A stretch of 64,000 nucleotides of DNA from Phenylobacterium sp. LH3H17 (GTDB taxonomy: Bacteria; Pseudomonadota; Alphaproteobacteria; Caulobacterales; Caulobacteraceae). The stretch covers positions 4,035,001 through 4,099,000 of the forward strand of contig NZ_CP101283.1 in NCBI RefSeq assembly GCF_024298925.1, given 5' to 3'. Position numbers and translations under genes: made by a program. Below are positions 45,895 to 55,437 of the stretch, piece by piece (the stretch's first letter is position 1; every line of letters begins with the position of its first letter). Under the pieces are notes generated by a model. It was not told where the DNA came from and ran no database searches. It saw only the letters and a list, made by a program, of their open reading frames with translations.

Positions 45895-48012
45895 ATGAAA
45901 CGGCGCACTTTCCTTGCCGCCTCGGGCGCGATCGTCGCCGCCTCGACCCTGCCCGCAGCCGCCTTCGCCCAGGGCGCAGCCGGCGCCCTGACCGCGGCCT
46001 GGACCGGCCCCTATGGCGGCGTGCCCGCCTTCGACAAGGTCGCCGTCGCCGACTTCAAGCCCGCCCTCGAGCTGGGCATGAAGACCGAGCGCGCCGAGAT
46101 CGACGCCATCGCCGACAGCAGGACGCCGCCGACCTTCGAGAACACCATCGCGGCTCTGGAGCGCGCCGGCGACATGAGCGACCGGGTGGGGACCTTCTAC
46201 GGGGTCTGGTCCAGCACCCTCTCGACGCCCGAACTCCGGGACATCGAGAAGGAGATGTCGCCCAAGCTCTCGGCTCATGACGACGAGACCCTGCAGAACG
46301 AGAAGCTCTTCAAGCGCATCGAGGCGGTCTACGAGGCCCGCGCCAAGCTGACCCCCGAGCAGCAGCGGCTGTCCTGGCTCTACTGGAACCGCTTCGTGCG
46401 CGCCGGCGCCCGACTCTCGCCGGCCGACAAGAAGCGCGTCGCCGAGATCAACCAGGAACTGGCCGGGCTGTTCACCAGCTTCACCCAGAACCTGTTGGCC
46501 GACGAGACCGACTACGTCCTCTATCTGCGCACCGAGAGCGAGCTGGCGGGCCTGCCCGACGACGTCCGAGCCGCCGCCGCCGCAGGCGCCAAGGACCGTG
46601 GCCACGAGGGCGAGTGGGCGATCCTCAACACCCGCTCCTCGATGGACCCGTTCCTGACCTATTCCACCCGCCGCGACCTGCGCGAGAAGGTCTGGCGCAC
46701 CTATTACAGCCGCGGCGACAACGGCGACGCCAAGGACAACAACGCCAATATCAAGAAGATCCTCAAGCTGCGGGTCGAGCGGGCCAAGCTGCTGGGCTAT
46801 CCGACCCACGCCCACTGGCGACTCGAGAACGCCATGGCCAAGACGCCGGAGGCCGCCATGGCGCTCATGCTGCGCGTCTGGCCCTCGGCCATCGCGCGGG
46901 TGAAGGAGGAGGTGGCCGAGATGCAGGCCATCGCCGACAAGGAGAAGGCCGGCCACCGCATCGAGCCCTGGGACTACCGCTTCTACGCCGAGAAGGTCCG
47001 GGCCGACCGCTACGCCCTCGATATGAACGAGGTGAAGCCGTACATGCAGCTGGAGAAGCTGCGCGAGGGCATGTTCTGGGCCGCGGGCCAGGTCTACGGC
47101 TTCCAGTTCGAGCAGGTGTCCAATGTGCCGGTCGCCCACCCCGACATCCGCGTCTGGGAGGTCAAGCGCGACGGCAAGCACCAGGGCCTCTGGTACTTCG
47201 ACCCCTACGCCCGCGCGGGCAAGCGTTCCGGCGCCTGGATGAACGCCTATCGGACCCAGGAGAAGTTCGACAAGCCGGTCACCACCATCGTCTCCAACAA
47301 CTCGAACTTCGTGAAGGGCGCCCCCGGCGAGCCGGTGCTGATCTCCTGGGACGACGCCGAGACCATGTTCCACGAGTTCGGCCACGCCATCCACGGCCTC
47401 AACTCCGACGTCGCCTATCCCTCGCTCTCGGGCACGGCGGTGGCGCGCGACTATGTGGAGTTCCCCAGCCAGATCAACGAACACTGGCTGCCAACGCCTC
47501 AAATTTTGAATAGCTACGCCCTGCACCACAAGACCGGGAAGCCGATCCCGGCCGAGCTGGTGGAGAAGCTGGAGAAGGCCTCGACCTTCCGCCAGGGTTT
47601 CGAGGTCACCGAGTACCTCTCCTCGGCGATCATCGACATGAAGCTGCACCTGGCCGGCGACGTGGACATCGATCCCGACGCCTTCGAGCGCGAGGAGCTC
47701 ACCAAGCTCGGGATGCCCAGCGAGCTGGTCATGCGCCACCGCACCCCGCAGTTCGGCCATGTCTTCGCCAGCGACGGCTACTCGGCCGGCTATTACAGCT
47801 ACCTGTGGTCGGAGACCCTGGCGCTGGACGTGGTGGACGCCTTCAAGCGCACGCCGGGCGGCATGTACGACAAGGCCATGGCCGCCAAGCTGCGCGCCAA
47901 TGTCATGAGCATCGGCAACTCCGTCGACCCGGAGATCGCCTTCCGGACGCTCATGGGCCGCGACGTGGACGTGAAGCCCTACCTTCGAAACAAGGGCTTC
48001 CCGACGGCCTAG
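45895..48012 (+). CDS. M3-family peptidyl-dipeptidase, exported
   Basis: A 705-residue zinc metallopeptidase of the Dcp/oligopeptidase A family. The zinc motif H493-E-F-G-H497 in MFHEFGHAIHGL is followed by the third ligand region SQINEHWLP. GYSAGYYSYLWSETLALDV matches the C-terminal substrate region. It begins with a twin-arginine-like signal, MKRRTFLAASGAIVAASTLP, cleaved near AFA|QG, which suggests periplasmic location, in contrast to cytosolic Dcp. Copy C of the repeat begins 20 nt after its stop. A 965-codon open frame on the other strand is a shadow. Confidence 0.94.
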   Translation: MKRRTFLAASGAIVAASTLPAAAFAQGAAGALTAAWTGPYGGVPAFDKVAVADFKPALELGMKTERAEIDAIADSRTPPTFENTIAALERAGDMSDRVGTFYGVWSSTLSTPELRDIEKEMSPKLSAHDDETLQNEKLFKRIEAVYEARAKLTPEQQRLSWLYWNRFVRAGARLSPADKKRVAEINQELAGLFTSFTQNLLADETDYVLYLRTESELAGLPDDVRAAAAAGAKDRGHEGEWAILNTRSSMDPFLTYSTRRDLREKVWRTYYSRGDNGDAKDNNANIKKILKLRVERAKLLGYPTHAHWRLENAMAKTPEAAMALMLRVWPSAIARVKEEVAEMQAIADKEKAGHRIEPWDYRFYAEKVRADRYALDMNEVKPYMQLEKLREGMFWAAGQVYGFQFEQVSNVPVAHPDIRVWEVKRDGKHQGLWYFDPYARAGKRSGAWMNAYRTQEKFDKPVTTIVSNNSNFVKGAPGEPVLISWDDAETMFHEFGHAIHGLNSDVAYPSLSGTAVARDYVEFPSQINEHWLPTPQILNSYALHHKTGKPIPAELVEKLEKASTFRQGFEVTEYLSSAIIDMKLHLAGDVDIDPDAFEREELTKLGMPSELVMRHRTPQFGHVFASDGYSAGYYSYLWSETLALDVVDAFKRTPGGMYDKAMAAKLRANVMSIGNSVDPEIAFRTLMGRDVDVKPYLRNKGFPTA

Positions 48013-48031
48013 GGGGGTCTGCTTCCTAGTT

Positions 48032-48169
48032 GCTTCCCCTCTGGGGGAGCTGTCGGCGAAGCCGACTGAGGGGGACTTTGACTCGCGTCCGCGCGCTTCA
48101 ACCCCCTCCGTCTCTCCGCTTCGCTCCGAGCCACCTCCCCCAAACCGCGCTGCGCGCTGGGGGAGGACC
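48032..48169 (-). repeat. Structured intergenic repeat, copy C (inverted)
   Basis: Third copy, in reverse orientation. Its reverse complement has CTCCCCCA...TGGGGGAG, a middle stem with GGAGCGAAGC, GACGGAGGGGGTTGAAG, the core AGTCAAAGTCCCCCTCA, the central hairpin GTCGGC-TTC-GCCGAC and CTCCCCCAGAGGGGAAGC. The core and central hairpin match copy B exactly. It starts 20 nt after the M3 peptidase stop. Confidence 0.85.
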
Positions 48170-48481
48170 TGGGCGGAAACCAACCCTTCCACCCCGACAC
48201 TTGCGCGTCCAGGTGGCGGTCGGGAACCAGGTTGAGCGCGATGCCGTGGTCCAGCCACGCCTTGGCGCCGGCCAGGACCAGACTGAAGCCGCCCTGCGGC
48301 GCCCCGCTCGCCTTGACCTGCGGGCCCCTTCGGCGCATAAGCCGCCCCTTCCGGCGCAGAGCAATCGCGCCCTCCACCGCCACGACCCCCACGGAATGAT
48401 GTGGGACGAGGGCGGCGAGGCCCCCCGTCGACGTGATCGTCCACGGGGGTCGATTGCGTTTGGGCCACTAGGAGTTGGTAT
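48170..48481. other. Gene-free stretch upstream of ffh
   Basis: About 310 nt between repeat C and the ffh start. A minus-strand frame (48392 leftward, starting MGVVAVEGAIALRRKGRLMR) is open into the repeat but shows no family I know, so it may be a remnant or chance frame. A palindromic stretch near 48423-48451 (CCCCCGTCGACG...CGTCCACGGGGG) could form a hairpin in the ffh leader. AGGAG at 48470-48474 serves ffh. No SRP RNA signature (GGAAGGAAGCAGCC-like) is seen here. Confidence 0.4.
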
Positions 48482-50023
48482 TTGTTCGACGCGCTGACAG
48501 ATCGGCTATCCGGGGTTTTCGACCGCCTCTCCGGGCGGGGCGTGCTCTCGGAAAAGGACATCGACGAGGCCCTGCGCGAGGTGCGCGTGGCCCTGCTCGA
48601 GGCCGACGTCGCCCTGCCGGTGGTCCGCGAGTTCATCGCCAAGGCCAAGGAACGCGCCTCGGGCGAGGACGTGATCCGCTCGATCCGCCCCGCCGACCAG
48701 GTGGTCAAGATCACCTATGACGGCCTGGTGGAGATGCTGGGCGGCGACACCGCCGAAGGCCTCAATATTAGCCTGAACCCGCCGACCGTCATCCTGATGG
48801 CCGGCCTGCAGGGCTCGGGCAAGACCACCACCGCCGGCAAGCTGGCGCTGAAGCTGGTCAAGGAACGCAAGAAGGTCCTGCTGGCCTCGCTGGACACCCG
48901 CCGCCCGGCCGCCATGGAGCAGCTGGGCATGCTGGCCAAGCAGGCCGGCGCGGAGTTCCTGCCCATCGTTGCGGGCCAGATGGCCACCGACATCGCCAAG
49001 CGGGCGATGACCGCGGCCAGGCTGCAGGGCTACGACATCCTCATCCTCGACACCGCCGGACGCACCACGCTCGACGAGGCGATGATGAACGAGGCGGCGG
49101 AGATCGCGAAGATCTCCACCCCGTCCGAGACCCTGCTGGTGGCCGACAGCCTGACCGGCCAGGACGCGGTGCGCACCGCCAAGGCCTTCCACGAGCGCCT
49201 GCCGCTCACCGGCCTGGTCCTGACGCGGGCCGACGGCGACGGCCGGGGCGGCGCGGCGCTCTCCATGCGCGCGGTCACCGGCCTGCCGATCAAGTATCTG
49301 GGCGTGTCCGAAAAGATCGACGGCCTGGACGTGTTCGACGCCCGCCGGGTGGCCGGACGAATCCTGGGCCAGGGCGACGTCGTAGCCCTGGTCGAGAAGG
49401 CCGCCCAGGACCTGGACCAGGCCAAGACCGAGGCCATGGCGCGCAAGCTCGCCAAGGGCCAGTTCGACCTGGACATGATGGCCGACCAGTTCGCCCAGAT
49501 GAAGAAGATGGGCGGCATGGAGGGCCTGATGGGCCTGCTGCCCGGCGTCCAGAAGATGAAGAAGCAGATGGCCGAGGCCAATGTCTCGGACAAGACGCTC
49601 GACCGTCAGTCGGCGATCATCTCGTCCATGACCAAGGCCGAGCGGAAGAAGCCCGACATCCTCCAGGCGTCCCGCAAGCGCCGCATCGCCGCCGGCGCCG
49701 GGGTGGACGTGGCCGACGTCAACCGCCTGCTGAAGCAGCACCGCCAGATGGCCGACGCCTTCAAGATGATGAGCCGCGACGGCGGCAAGGGCTTTGCGCG
49801 CATGGCCGGCATGATCGGCGGCGGCGGCGGCGCGGACCGCCTCAAGGCCCTGGGCGGCGGCAAGCTGCCTCCGCCCGACACCAAACAGCTCGAGGAGCTG
49901 GGCAGGCTGGCGGGCAAGCCCGGCGGCCTGGCCGCCAATCTCGGCCAAGCCGAACCTCCGAAACTCCCGGGACTGGGCGGCATGAACATGCCCTCCGTCT
50001 TCAACCCATTCAAGAAATCCTAG
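48482..50023 (+). CDS. ffh: Signal recognition particle protein Ffh (SRP54)
   Basis: A 513-residue SRP GTPase. The N domain is followed by the G domain with P-loop [43 protein letters not shown] and [14 protein letters not shown]. The methionine-rich M domain (about 310-450; [20 protein letters not shown]) binds signal peptides and SRP RNA. The C-terminal tail is Gly/Pro-rich. The start is TTG at 48482, behind AGGAG with 7-nt spacing. It is followed closely by rpsP and rimM. Confidence 0.96.
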   Translation: MFDALTDRLSGVFDRLSGRGVLSEKDIDEALREVRVALLEADVALPVVREFIAKAKERASGEDVIRSIRPADQVVKITYDGLVEMLGGDTAEGLNISLNPPTVILMAGLQGSGKTTTAGKLALKLVKERKKVLLASLDTRRPAAMEQLGMLAKQAGAEFLPIVAGQMATDIAKRAMTAARLQGYDILILDTAGRTTLDEAMMNEAAEIAKISTPSETLLVADSLTGQDAVRTAKAFHERLPLTGLVLTRADGDGRGGAALSMRAVTGLPIKYLGVSEKIDGLDVFDARRVAGRILGQGDVVALVEKAAQDLDQAKTEAMARKLAKGQFDLDMMADQFAQMKKMGGMEGLMGLLPGVQKMKKQMAEANVSDKTLDRQSAIISSMTKAERKKPDILQASRKRRIAAGAGVDVADVNRLLKQHRQMADAFKMMSRDGGKGFARMAGMIGGGGGADRLKALGGGKLPPPDTKQLEELGRLAGKPGGLAANLGQAEPPKLPGLGGMNMPSVFNPFKKS

Positions 50024-50042
50024 ATCTTACAAAGGACTACCC

Positions 50043-50654
50043 ATGCTGAAGATCCGTCTCGCCCGTGGCGGCGCCAAGAAGCGCCCCTACTATTCCATCG
50101 TCGTCGCCGACAGCCACTCGCCCCGCGACGGCCGCTTCATCGAGAAGGTCGGGACCTACAACCCGATGCTCAAGAAGGAAGACGGCAACCGCGTCACCCT
50201 GAAGGTCGAGCGCATCCAGGAATGGATTGGCAAGGGCGCCCAGCCCACCGACCGCGTCGCCCGCTTCCTCTCCAACGAGGGCGTGGTGAAGTGGGAGCAC
50301 GGCAACAACCCGAAGAAGGGTGAGCCCGGCCAGAAGGCGAAGGAACGCGTCGAAGAGCGCGCCAAGCGCGAGGCCGACCTGGCCGCCGCCGCCGCTGAAG
50401 CCGCCGCCCGTCCGCCCGAGCCGGAACCGGTCGTCGAGGAAGCCCCCGCAGCCGAGGCCGTGACCGAGGAGGCTCCGGCCGCCGAAGCCGCCGCCGAAGA
50501 AGCCCCCGCCGCCGAAGTGGTCGCCGAGGAAGCTCCCGCTGCTGAAGCTGAAGCGCCCGCCGCCGAAGCCGTTGCTGAAGAGGCCCCGGCTGCTGAAGCC
50601 GCCGCCGAGGAAGCTCCGGCCGCCGAAGCCGAAGCCGACAAGGCCGAGGGCTAA
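50043..50654 (+). CDS. rpsP: Ribosomal protein S16 with a long Ala/Glu/Pro repeat tail
   Basis: Residues 1-85 are a normal S16 ([51 protein letters not shown]). The protein continues to 203 residues, about twice the usual size. A charged linker ([20 protein letters not shown]) leads to a tail with six EEAPAAE repeats and one EAPAAEA variant (about 131-195). Alphaproteobacterial S16 often carries an acidic tail, but this one is long and repetitive. It begins 20 nt after ffh behind AAAGGA. Confidence 0.96.
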   Translation: MLKIRLARGGAKKRPYYSIVVADSHSPRDGRFIEKVGTYNPMLKKEDGNRVTLKVERIQEWIGKGAQPTDRVARFLSNEGVVKWEHGNNPKKGEPGQKAKERVEERAKREADLAAAAAEAAARPPEPEPVVEEAPAAEAVTEEAPAAEAAAEEAPAAEVVAEEAPAAEAEAPAAEAVAEEAPAAEAAAEEAPAAEAEADKAEG

Positions 50655-50683
50655 ACCCCTATGCTGCGAGGAGGAGCCCCCGC

Positions 50684-51229
50684 GTGAGCGACCAGCTCCT
50701 CCTCGTGGCCCAGGTCGGGGGCGCCCATGGCGTCCGCGGCGAACTGAAGATCACCACCTACACCGCCGATCCGATGGCGGTGGCCAACTACAAGAACCTG
50801 ATGCGCCAGGACGGCTCGCCCGGCCCGGTCATCGCCTCGGCCCGCCCTTCGAAGGGCGGCATCGTGGCCCGCGTGAAGGGCTGCGACGACCGCAACGCCG
50901 CCGAGGCCCTGCGCGGCCTGAAACTGTTCATCGCCCGCGACGTGCTGCCCGAGCCCGAGGAAGACGAATTCTATCTGGCCGACCTGATCGGGCTGGCGGT
51001 CGAGACCGCCGCCGGCGAGGCGCTTGGCAAGGTCAAGGACGTCCGGGACTTCGGGGCGGGCGACCTGCTGGAAATCCAGCCCAGGGTCGGCCAGAGCTGG
51101 TGGCTGCCCTTCACGCGAGAGGCCGTGCCTGACGTGCGGCTCGCGGAGGGCAAGGTCATCGCCGCTCCGCCGGCGGTGACCGAGGCAGACCCCAATGAGG
51201 GCCGCGAGGACCTGCCCCCCGAGGACTAG
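50684..51229 (+). CDS. rimM: Ribosome maturation factor RimM
   Basis: A 181-residue two-domain protein that binds S19 during maturation of the 30S subunit head. It starts with LLVAQVGGAHGVRGELKITT (N-terminal RimM domain), followed by the PRC-barrel domain (about 95-165) with DEFYLADLIGLAVETAAGE and WWLPFTREAVPDV. The start is GTG at 50684 after a GAGGAGGAG site. Its TAG shares the CTAG at 51226-51229 with a convergent small gene; trmD, normally next, is 3.5 kb away. Confidence 0.95.
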   Translation: MSDQLLLVAQVGGAHGVRGELKITTYTADPMAVANYKNLMRQDGSPGPVIASARPSKGGIVARVKGCDDRNAAEALRGLKLFIARDVLPEPEEDEFYLADLIGLAVETAAGEALGKVKDVRDFGAGDLLEIQPRVGQSWWLPFTREAVPDVRLAEGKVIAAPPAVTEADPNEGREDLPPED

Positions 51230-51432
51230 GCTTCCGAGGGCGGTCCGCCCTGGCGCGCCAGATAGGCCGCCCCGGCAGGGGTGATATCCCAGCCCTCCTG
51301 GCTGCGCTCGGCCAGGCCCAGGTCGGTCAGGGCGCGGGCCGCGCTGATATTGACGAACGGCACGGCCGCCCCGGTCTTCTTCCGCGCAAGGTCGCGCAGG
51401 GCTTCGAGTTGGGCGGTCGGCAGGTCATCCAT
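51226..51432 (-). CDS. Small hypothetical protein, winged-helix-like
   Basis: A 68-residue basic-acidic mixed protein. The sequence pattern (LEALRDLARKKTGAAVPF, ARALTDLGLAERSQEGWDIT, AGAAYLARQG) looks like a mini winged-helix domain resembling the C-terminal half of some regulators, but no family is certain. It overlaps the rimM stop in CTAG and is first of three reverse genes between rimM and trmD. Confidence 0.6.
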   Translation of the reverse strand: MDDLPTAQLEALRDLARKKTGAAVPFVNISAARALTDLGLAERSQEGWDITPAGAAYLARQGGPPSEA

Positions 51433-51497
51433 GGGCGGACGCTACACCGATTGTCCGTTTTGCGCGCCGACCGAGATTGAAGCCGAAGGTATCAGCG

Positions 51498-53660
51498 CTA
51501 TTTCCGTCGGGCCAGCAGCACGGCCCGCTGCTTGGCGAGGTCCTGTTTCATCCGCGCCACCAGGGCCTTGAGACGCGGTTCGTCACGCATGCCGGCGAAG
51601 TGGGGCACCTCGTCGATCCAGCAGTTGAAGTCGAACAGGAAGGCCGTGCGCCAGCCTCCCGCATAGGCGGCCTCCAGCTCGGCGAGGGCGCGGGCCTTGT
51701 CGCCCTTGCCCGCATAGGCGATGGCGCGCGGCACGCGCAGGTCGTTGGGCAGGCGCTGTCCGGGGGCGGGCTCCGTCACGACCAGCACGCGGTTGTAGAT
51801 GCGGATGGCCTGCTGCCTGTCCCCGAGCTTCTCGATGACATAGGCGCCCAGCAGGGGGGAGTTCGGGTCGGCCACGGCGACCCCAGGCTCAGGCGACATC
51901 AGGTCGGGCCGATAACTCTTGAGAGCCGCGTACGACTCATCGAACCGCCCCGTCATGGCCGCGCCTTGGAAAATCACCGCCGGCCAGAACGGCTCGTCCT
52001 TGTGCCGGGCGGCCTTGGCCCGGCCGAATTCGAGCTGGCCTTGCCAATCGCCCTTATTGGCGAAGCGGCCCGCCTCGCCCAGAGACTTGCCCGGCTCCAC
52101 CTTTATGGCCGTGATGACCTGGTCGGCTTCGTCCATCAGGCCGAGGTTCAGGTAGAGCCAGGACAACACGAAGGTGGGATAGGGGTCCTCGCCGCCCTCG
52201 ACGGACGCCTTCATCCAGGGCTCGGCGTCGGCCAGCCGACCCTGTTCGACCAGCAGCATGCCAAGCTTGTACTGGCCTTCCTGGAAGTCGGGATGCAGGT
52301 CGGTGAGCGCGCGGAACTGGCGCTCCGCCTCTTCCATGCGCCCCACACGCTGCAGCGACTGGGCCAGGACCATTCGCGAGATCTGGTTGAGCGGGTCGAT
52401 ATCCACGGCCTTCTGCGCCGAGGCCACCGCCTCGGCGGGCCGGCCGTGTTCGCTGAGATAGGTCGCCATGTGGGTCAGGGCTTCCGGATTGCGCGGCTCG
52501 ATCCTCAGCGCGCGGGCGAGATCGGCCTCGATTTCGCGATCGTACCGCACACCGCCCAGCCGCAGGGCCAGGACCCGGTGCAGGTAGCTGCGGGCCAGCC
52601 AGACCTGGGCGGAGTTCGGATCCAGCTTCACCGCCTTGTCGAGCGCCGCCTCGCTCACCCGCCGGGCCTCGGCGAAGTCGAGGGCCAGGTGGTTCTGGGC
52701 CAGGATCATGGTGGTCTGGGCGTAGCCGGCGAGCGCGTCGGCGTTCTCGGGCTCCAGGGCCATCAGCCGCGTATAGGACGCCCGCGCCGTCTCCAGGTCC
52801 TCCTTCGAGCGGTTGCGCAAGTGGGCCCGGGCCGTCAGCTGAAGCTGGTAGGCCTGGGGATCGCGGCGGTTGGGGGCGCCCTTGCGCGGCTTGGCAAGGC
52901 TGACCTTCAGGGCCTCGGCCACCGCGACCCCGATCTCGGTCTGGATGGCGAAGGCGTCGTCCATCTTGCGGTCGTAGGTCTTGGACCAGAGGTGGAAGCC
53001 GTCCTTGACGCTGATCAGCTGGGCGGTGACCCGCAGGTTGTCGCCGTCGCGGCGCACGCTGCCTTCGACCACATGGGCGACGCCGAGCTTGCGGCCGACC
53101 TCGCGCAGGTCCTCGTTCTTACCCTTGAAATAGAAGGCCGAGGTACGGCCGGCGACCTTCAGCTCAGGCACCTGCGCCAGACTGTTGATCACCTCCTCGG
53201 TCAGGCCGTCGGCGAAATATTCGGAGTCCGGCAGGGCGCTGAACGTCGCGAAGGGCAGGACCGCAACCGACTTCTCCGGCGCCCCGCGGCCGAACACGGT
53301 CGCCCGGTCGCCGAACAGTCCGCCCATCTGCGCGGCGGACAGCCCCAGGACGGCGACGAAGCCGCCGACCAGGATCAGGTCCATCCGGTTGAGCCTGGCC
53401 TTGGGCGCCTCCCCGTCGGGAGCCTCGGTCCGGGTCACCGTCCCGTCCGGCGCGCGCTCGAAGGCCCAGGCGATGATCATCGTGATCGGCAGGCCAAGCG
53501 CCAGCAGGACAAGCACAAGGGCCGAGGTCCACTTGGGAAATTCGAGGGTCTCGAAGATGGTCTTGGCGACCTGGAAGATCGCCCAGGCGGTCACCGTATA
53601 GAGCGCCGCGACGCGGATGACGTTGCGCCGCTTCAACTCGCTCAGGAATTGTCCGAACAT
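51498..53660 (-). CDS. Membrane protein with TolB-like/FlgO-like domain and TPR repeats
   Basis: A 720-residue protein. The N-terminus MFGQFLSELKRRNVIRVAAL and three hydrophobic segments (about 15-35, 45-65, 95-115) anchor it in the inner membrane. A TolB-like domain follows (about 130-270: KSVAVLPFATFSALPDSEYF, ADGLTEEVINSLAQVPEL, AHVVEGSVRRDGDNLRVTAQ). The rest is a series of TPR helices. Such proteins are common in proteobacteria and are often linked to guanylate-cyclase-like regulators, but this one has no catalytic domain. The role is unknown; protein-protein scaffolding is likely. Confidence 0.85.
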   Translation of the reverse strand: MFGQFLSELKRRNVIRVAALYTVTAWAIFQVAKTIFETLEFPKWTSALVLVLLALGLPITMIIAWAFERAPDGTVTRTEAPDGEAPKARLNRMDLILVGGFVAVLGLSAAQMGGLFGDRATVFGRGAPEKSVAVLPFATFSALPDSEYFADGLTEEVINSLAQVPELKVAGRTSAFYFKGKNEDLREVGRKLGVAHVVEGSVRRDGDNLRVTAQLISVKDGFHLWSKTYDRKMDDAFAIQTEIGVAVAEALKVSLAKPRKGAPNRRDPQAYQLQLTARAHLRNRSKEDLETARASYTRLMALEPENADALAGYAQTTMILAQNHLALDFAEARRVSEAALDKAVKLDPNSAQVWLARSYLHRVLALRLGGVRYDREIEADLARALRIEPRNPEALTHMATYLSEHGRPAEAVASAQKAVDIDPLNQISRMVLAQSLQRVGRMEEAERQFRALTDLHPDFQEGQYKLGMLLVEQGRLADAEPWMKASVEGGEDPYPTFVLSWLYLNLGLMDEADQVITAIKVEPGKSLGEAGRFANKGDWQGQLEFGRAKAARHKDEPFWPAVIFQGAAMTGRFDESYAALKSYRPDLMSPEPGVAVADPNSPLLGAYVIEKLGDRQQAIRIYNRVLVVTEPAPGQRLPNDLRVPRAIAYAGKGDKARALAELEAAYAGGWRTAFLFDFNCWIDEVPHFAGMRDEPRLKALVARMKQDLAKQRAVLLARRK

Positions 53661-53730
53661 CCGCCTGTCCCCCGACAGACGAACTATGACCTAACAATCC
53701 CTGGTCGAGAAGCTATCGGAATCCGAGGCG

Positions 53731-54591
53731 CTACTTGCGCATCCGGATCAGGCCTTCCTGGGCGGTGGAGGCGACCAGCACGCCGGCCTCGTTGTAGATC
53801 GCGCCGCGCACGAAGCCGCGGCCGCCCGAGGCCGAGGGGCTGTCCTGGGTGTAGAGGTGCCACTCGTTGAAGTTCGACGGCTGGTGGAACCACATGGCGT
53901 GGTCGAGGCTCGCCGACTGGAAGCCCGGGGTCTGCCACTGCACCCCGTGCGGCCGCATGGCCGTCGACAGCATGTTCATGTCCGACGCATAGGCCAGGAT
54001 CACCTGGTGCATGTGCGGGTCCGACCCGATCGGGGCCCGGGCCCGGAACCAGACGTCCTGGGTGGCGGGCCTGGGGCCCTTGCTCCTACCGCCGAACAGG
54101 TCCCCGTCCACCGGGCGCATCTCGATGGGCCGAGGACGCGACATCATCTTGCGCATCTCCTCGGGCATCTTGGCCATCATCTTCTTCTGCGCCTCGGACT
54201 CGTCGGGCAAGTCGTTCGGGCCGGGCACGGCGGGGATAGGCGTCTGGTGTTCGAAGCCGGTCTCGGCCACCTGGAACGAGGCGGCGAGGTTGAAGATCTG
54301 CTTGCCGCCCTGGATCGCCACCACGCGCCGGGTGGTGAAGCTGCCGCCATCGCGCGAACGGTCGACGTCGAAGACGATGGGGATGCGCGGGTCGCCCGGT
54401 CGGATGAAGTAGCAGTGGATCGAGTGGCAGATCCGGTCCTCGACCGTCTCGTAAGCCGCCAGCAGAGACTGGGCGATCACCTGGCCGCCGAAGATGCGCG
54501 GCGGGCCGAATTCCGGACTGACGCCCCGGAACAGGTTCACCTCCAGGCGCTCCAGCGACAGGGTTTCAGGCAGGCTCTCGGGGGTGTCCAT
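53731..54591 (-). CDS. tesB: Acyl-CoA thioesterase II (TesB)
   Basis: A 286-residue double-hotdog thioesterase that hydrolyses medium- and long-chain acyl-CoAs. Typical segments are LFRGVSPEFGPPRIFGGQVI, HSIHCYFIRPGDPRIPIVFD, DGGSFTTRRVVAIQGGKQIF and the C-terminal SLDHAMWFHQP with the catalytic Asp region, then VRGAIYNEAGVLVASTAQEG. The start at 54591 (MDTPESLPETLSLERLEV) is preferred; the frame upstream overlaps the trmD promoter region. It is divergent from trmD. Confidence 0.94.
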   Translation of the reverse strand: MDTPESLPETLSLERLEVNLFRGVSPEFGPPRIFGGQVIAQSLLAAYETVEDRICHSIHCYFIRPGDPRIPIVFDVDRSRDGGSFTTRRVVAIQGGKQIFNLAASFQVAETGFEHQTPIPAVPGPNDLPDESEAQKKMMAKMPEEMRKMMSRPRPIEMRPVDGDLFGGRSKGPRPATQDVWFRARAPIGSDPHMHQVILAYASDMNMLSTAMRPHGVQWQTPGFQSASLDHAMWFHQPSNFNEWHLYTQDSPSASGGRGFVRGAIYNEAGVLVASTAQEGLIRMRK

Positions 54592-54707
54592 AATCGGTCT
54601 CGGAAAATGCTGCGGTGCGAAAGGACCCCGATTAGGCCCATAGCGCCGCTGCGGCAAGTTCGAGGGGTCGGTGGAAAACCTGCGCCGTTTGGTCCAAAAG
54701 CCGCACC

Positions 54708-55400
54708 ATGTCCTTCGACGCCACCGTTCTCACCATGTTTCCCGAGGCCTTTCCGGGGCCGCTCGGCGTGTCGCTGATCGGGACGGCCTGGCGCGAGCTT
54801 GGGCTTTGGTCCTTGGAAACAGTGGACATTCGGGGATTTTCCAAGGATAAGCGCGGCTTCCTCGACGACACCCCCGCGGGTGGCGGCCCGGGACAGGTAA
54901 TGCGGGCGGACGTCATCGCGGCTGCGCTGGACAGCGTGGACCAGAGAGGACGGCCGCTTTTGTACATGAGCGCACGGGGCAGGCCCCTGACCCAGGCGCG
55001 CGTTCGAGAGTGGGCCGCCGGACCTGGACTGATCGTCCTGGCCGGCCGGTTCGAGGGGGTGGACCAGCGGGTGCTCGACGCCCGGGGGTTCCAGGAGATC
55101 AGCGTCGGAGACGCGGTGCTCGCCGGTGGCGAGGCGGCGGCGATGGTGACGATCGAAGCGTGCGTAAGGCTCGTGCCCGGCGTCCTCGGCCAGGCGGAGA
55201 GCTTGAGTGAAGAGAGTTTCGAGGACGGGCTCCTGGAGCATCCGCAGTACACGCGACCGCGGACGTTCGAAGGGCTCGACATTCCCGATGTGCTGCTTTC
55301 AGGCCACCACGCCGAGGTTCGGAAGTGGCGGCAGGCCCAGCGGGAAGAGACCACGCGGGAACGGCGTCCGGACCTCTGGGCGCGGCGTCCCGCCAAATAA
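54708..55400 (+). CDS. trmD: tRNA (guanine-N1-)-methyltransferase TrmD
   Basis: A 230-residue SPOUT methyltransferase that makes m1G37 and prevents frameshifting. The SAM-binding trefoil-knot region is visible ([17 protein letters not shown] and [20 protein letters not shown]), with the start [20 protein letters not shown] and the C-terminal [19 protein letters not shown]. rplS follows after 37 nt. It is separated from rpsP-rimM by three minus-strand genes, unlike the common contiguous rpsP-rimM-trmD-rplS order. Confidence 0.96.
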   Translation: MSFDATVLTMFPEAFPGPLGVSLIGTAWRELGLWSLETVDIRGFSKDKRGFLDDTPAGGGPGQVMRADVIAAALDSVDQRGRPLLYMSARGRPLTQARVREWAAGPGLIVLAGRFEGVDQRVLDARGFQEISVGDAVLAGGEAAAMVTIEACVRLVPGVLGQAESLSEESFEDGLLEHPQYTRPRTFEGLDIPDVLLSGHHAEVRKWRQAQREETTRERRPDLWARRPAK

Positions 55401-55437
55401 CAGGCAAAGGGCGATCAAGCCCGAAAGGATCAGACCG

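Noticed and set aside
48013..48481. SRP RNA gene near ffh
   Set aside because: No GGAAGGAAGCAGCC-like tetraloop signature or matching helix was found in the gap.
45817..48714. A 965-codon open frame on the minus strand antisense to the M3 peptidase
   Set aside because: It crosses the repeat and the ffh start region and reads as low-complexity Gly/Ala/Arg/Val sequence; it is a shadow of GC-rich third positions.
48506..49948. A 480-codon open frame on the minus strand antisense to ffh
   Set aside because: No family motif or start signal; ffh on the plus strand has every expected SRP GTPase motif.
50440..50640. Short repeats resembling a CRISPR or tandem array
   Set aside because: They are in-frame codon repeats of the S16 tail (EEAPAAE), with no spacers of uniform length.
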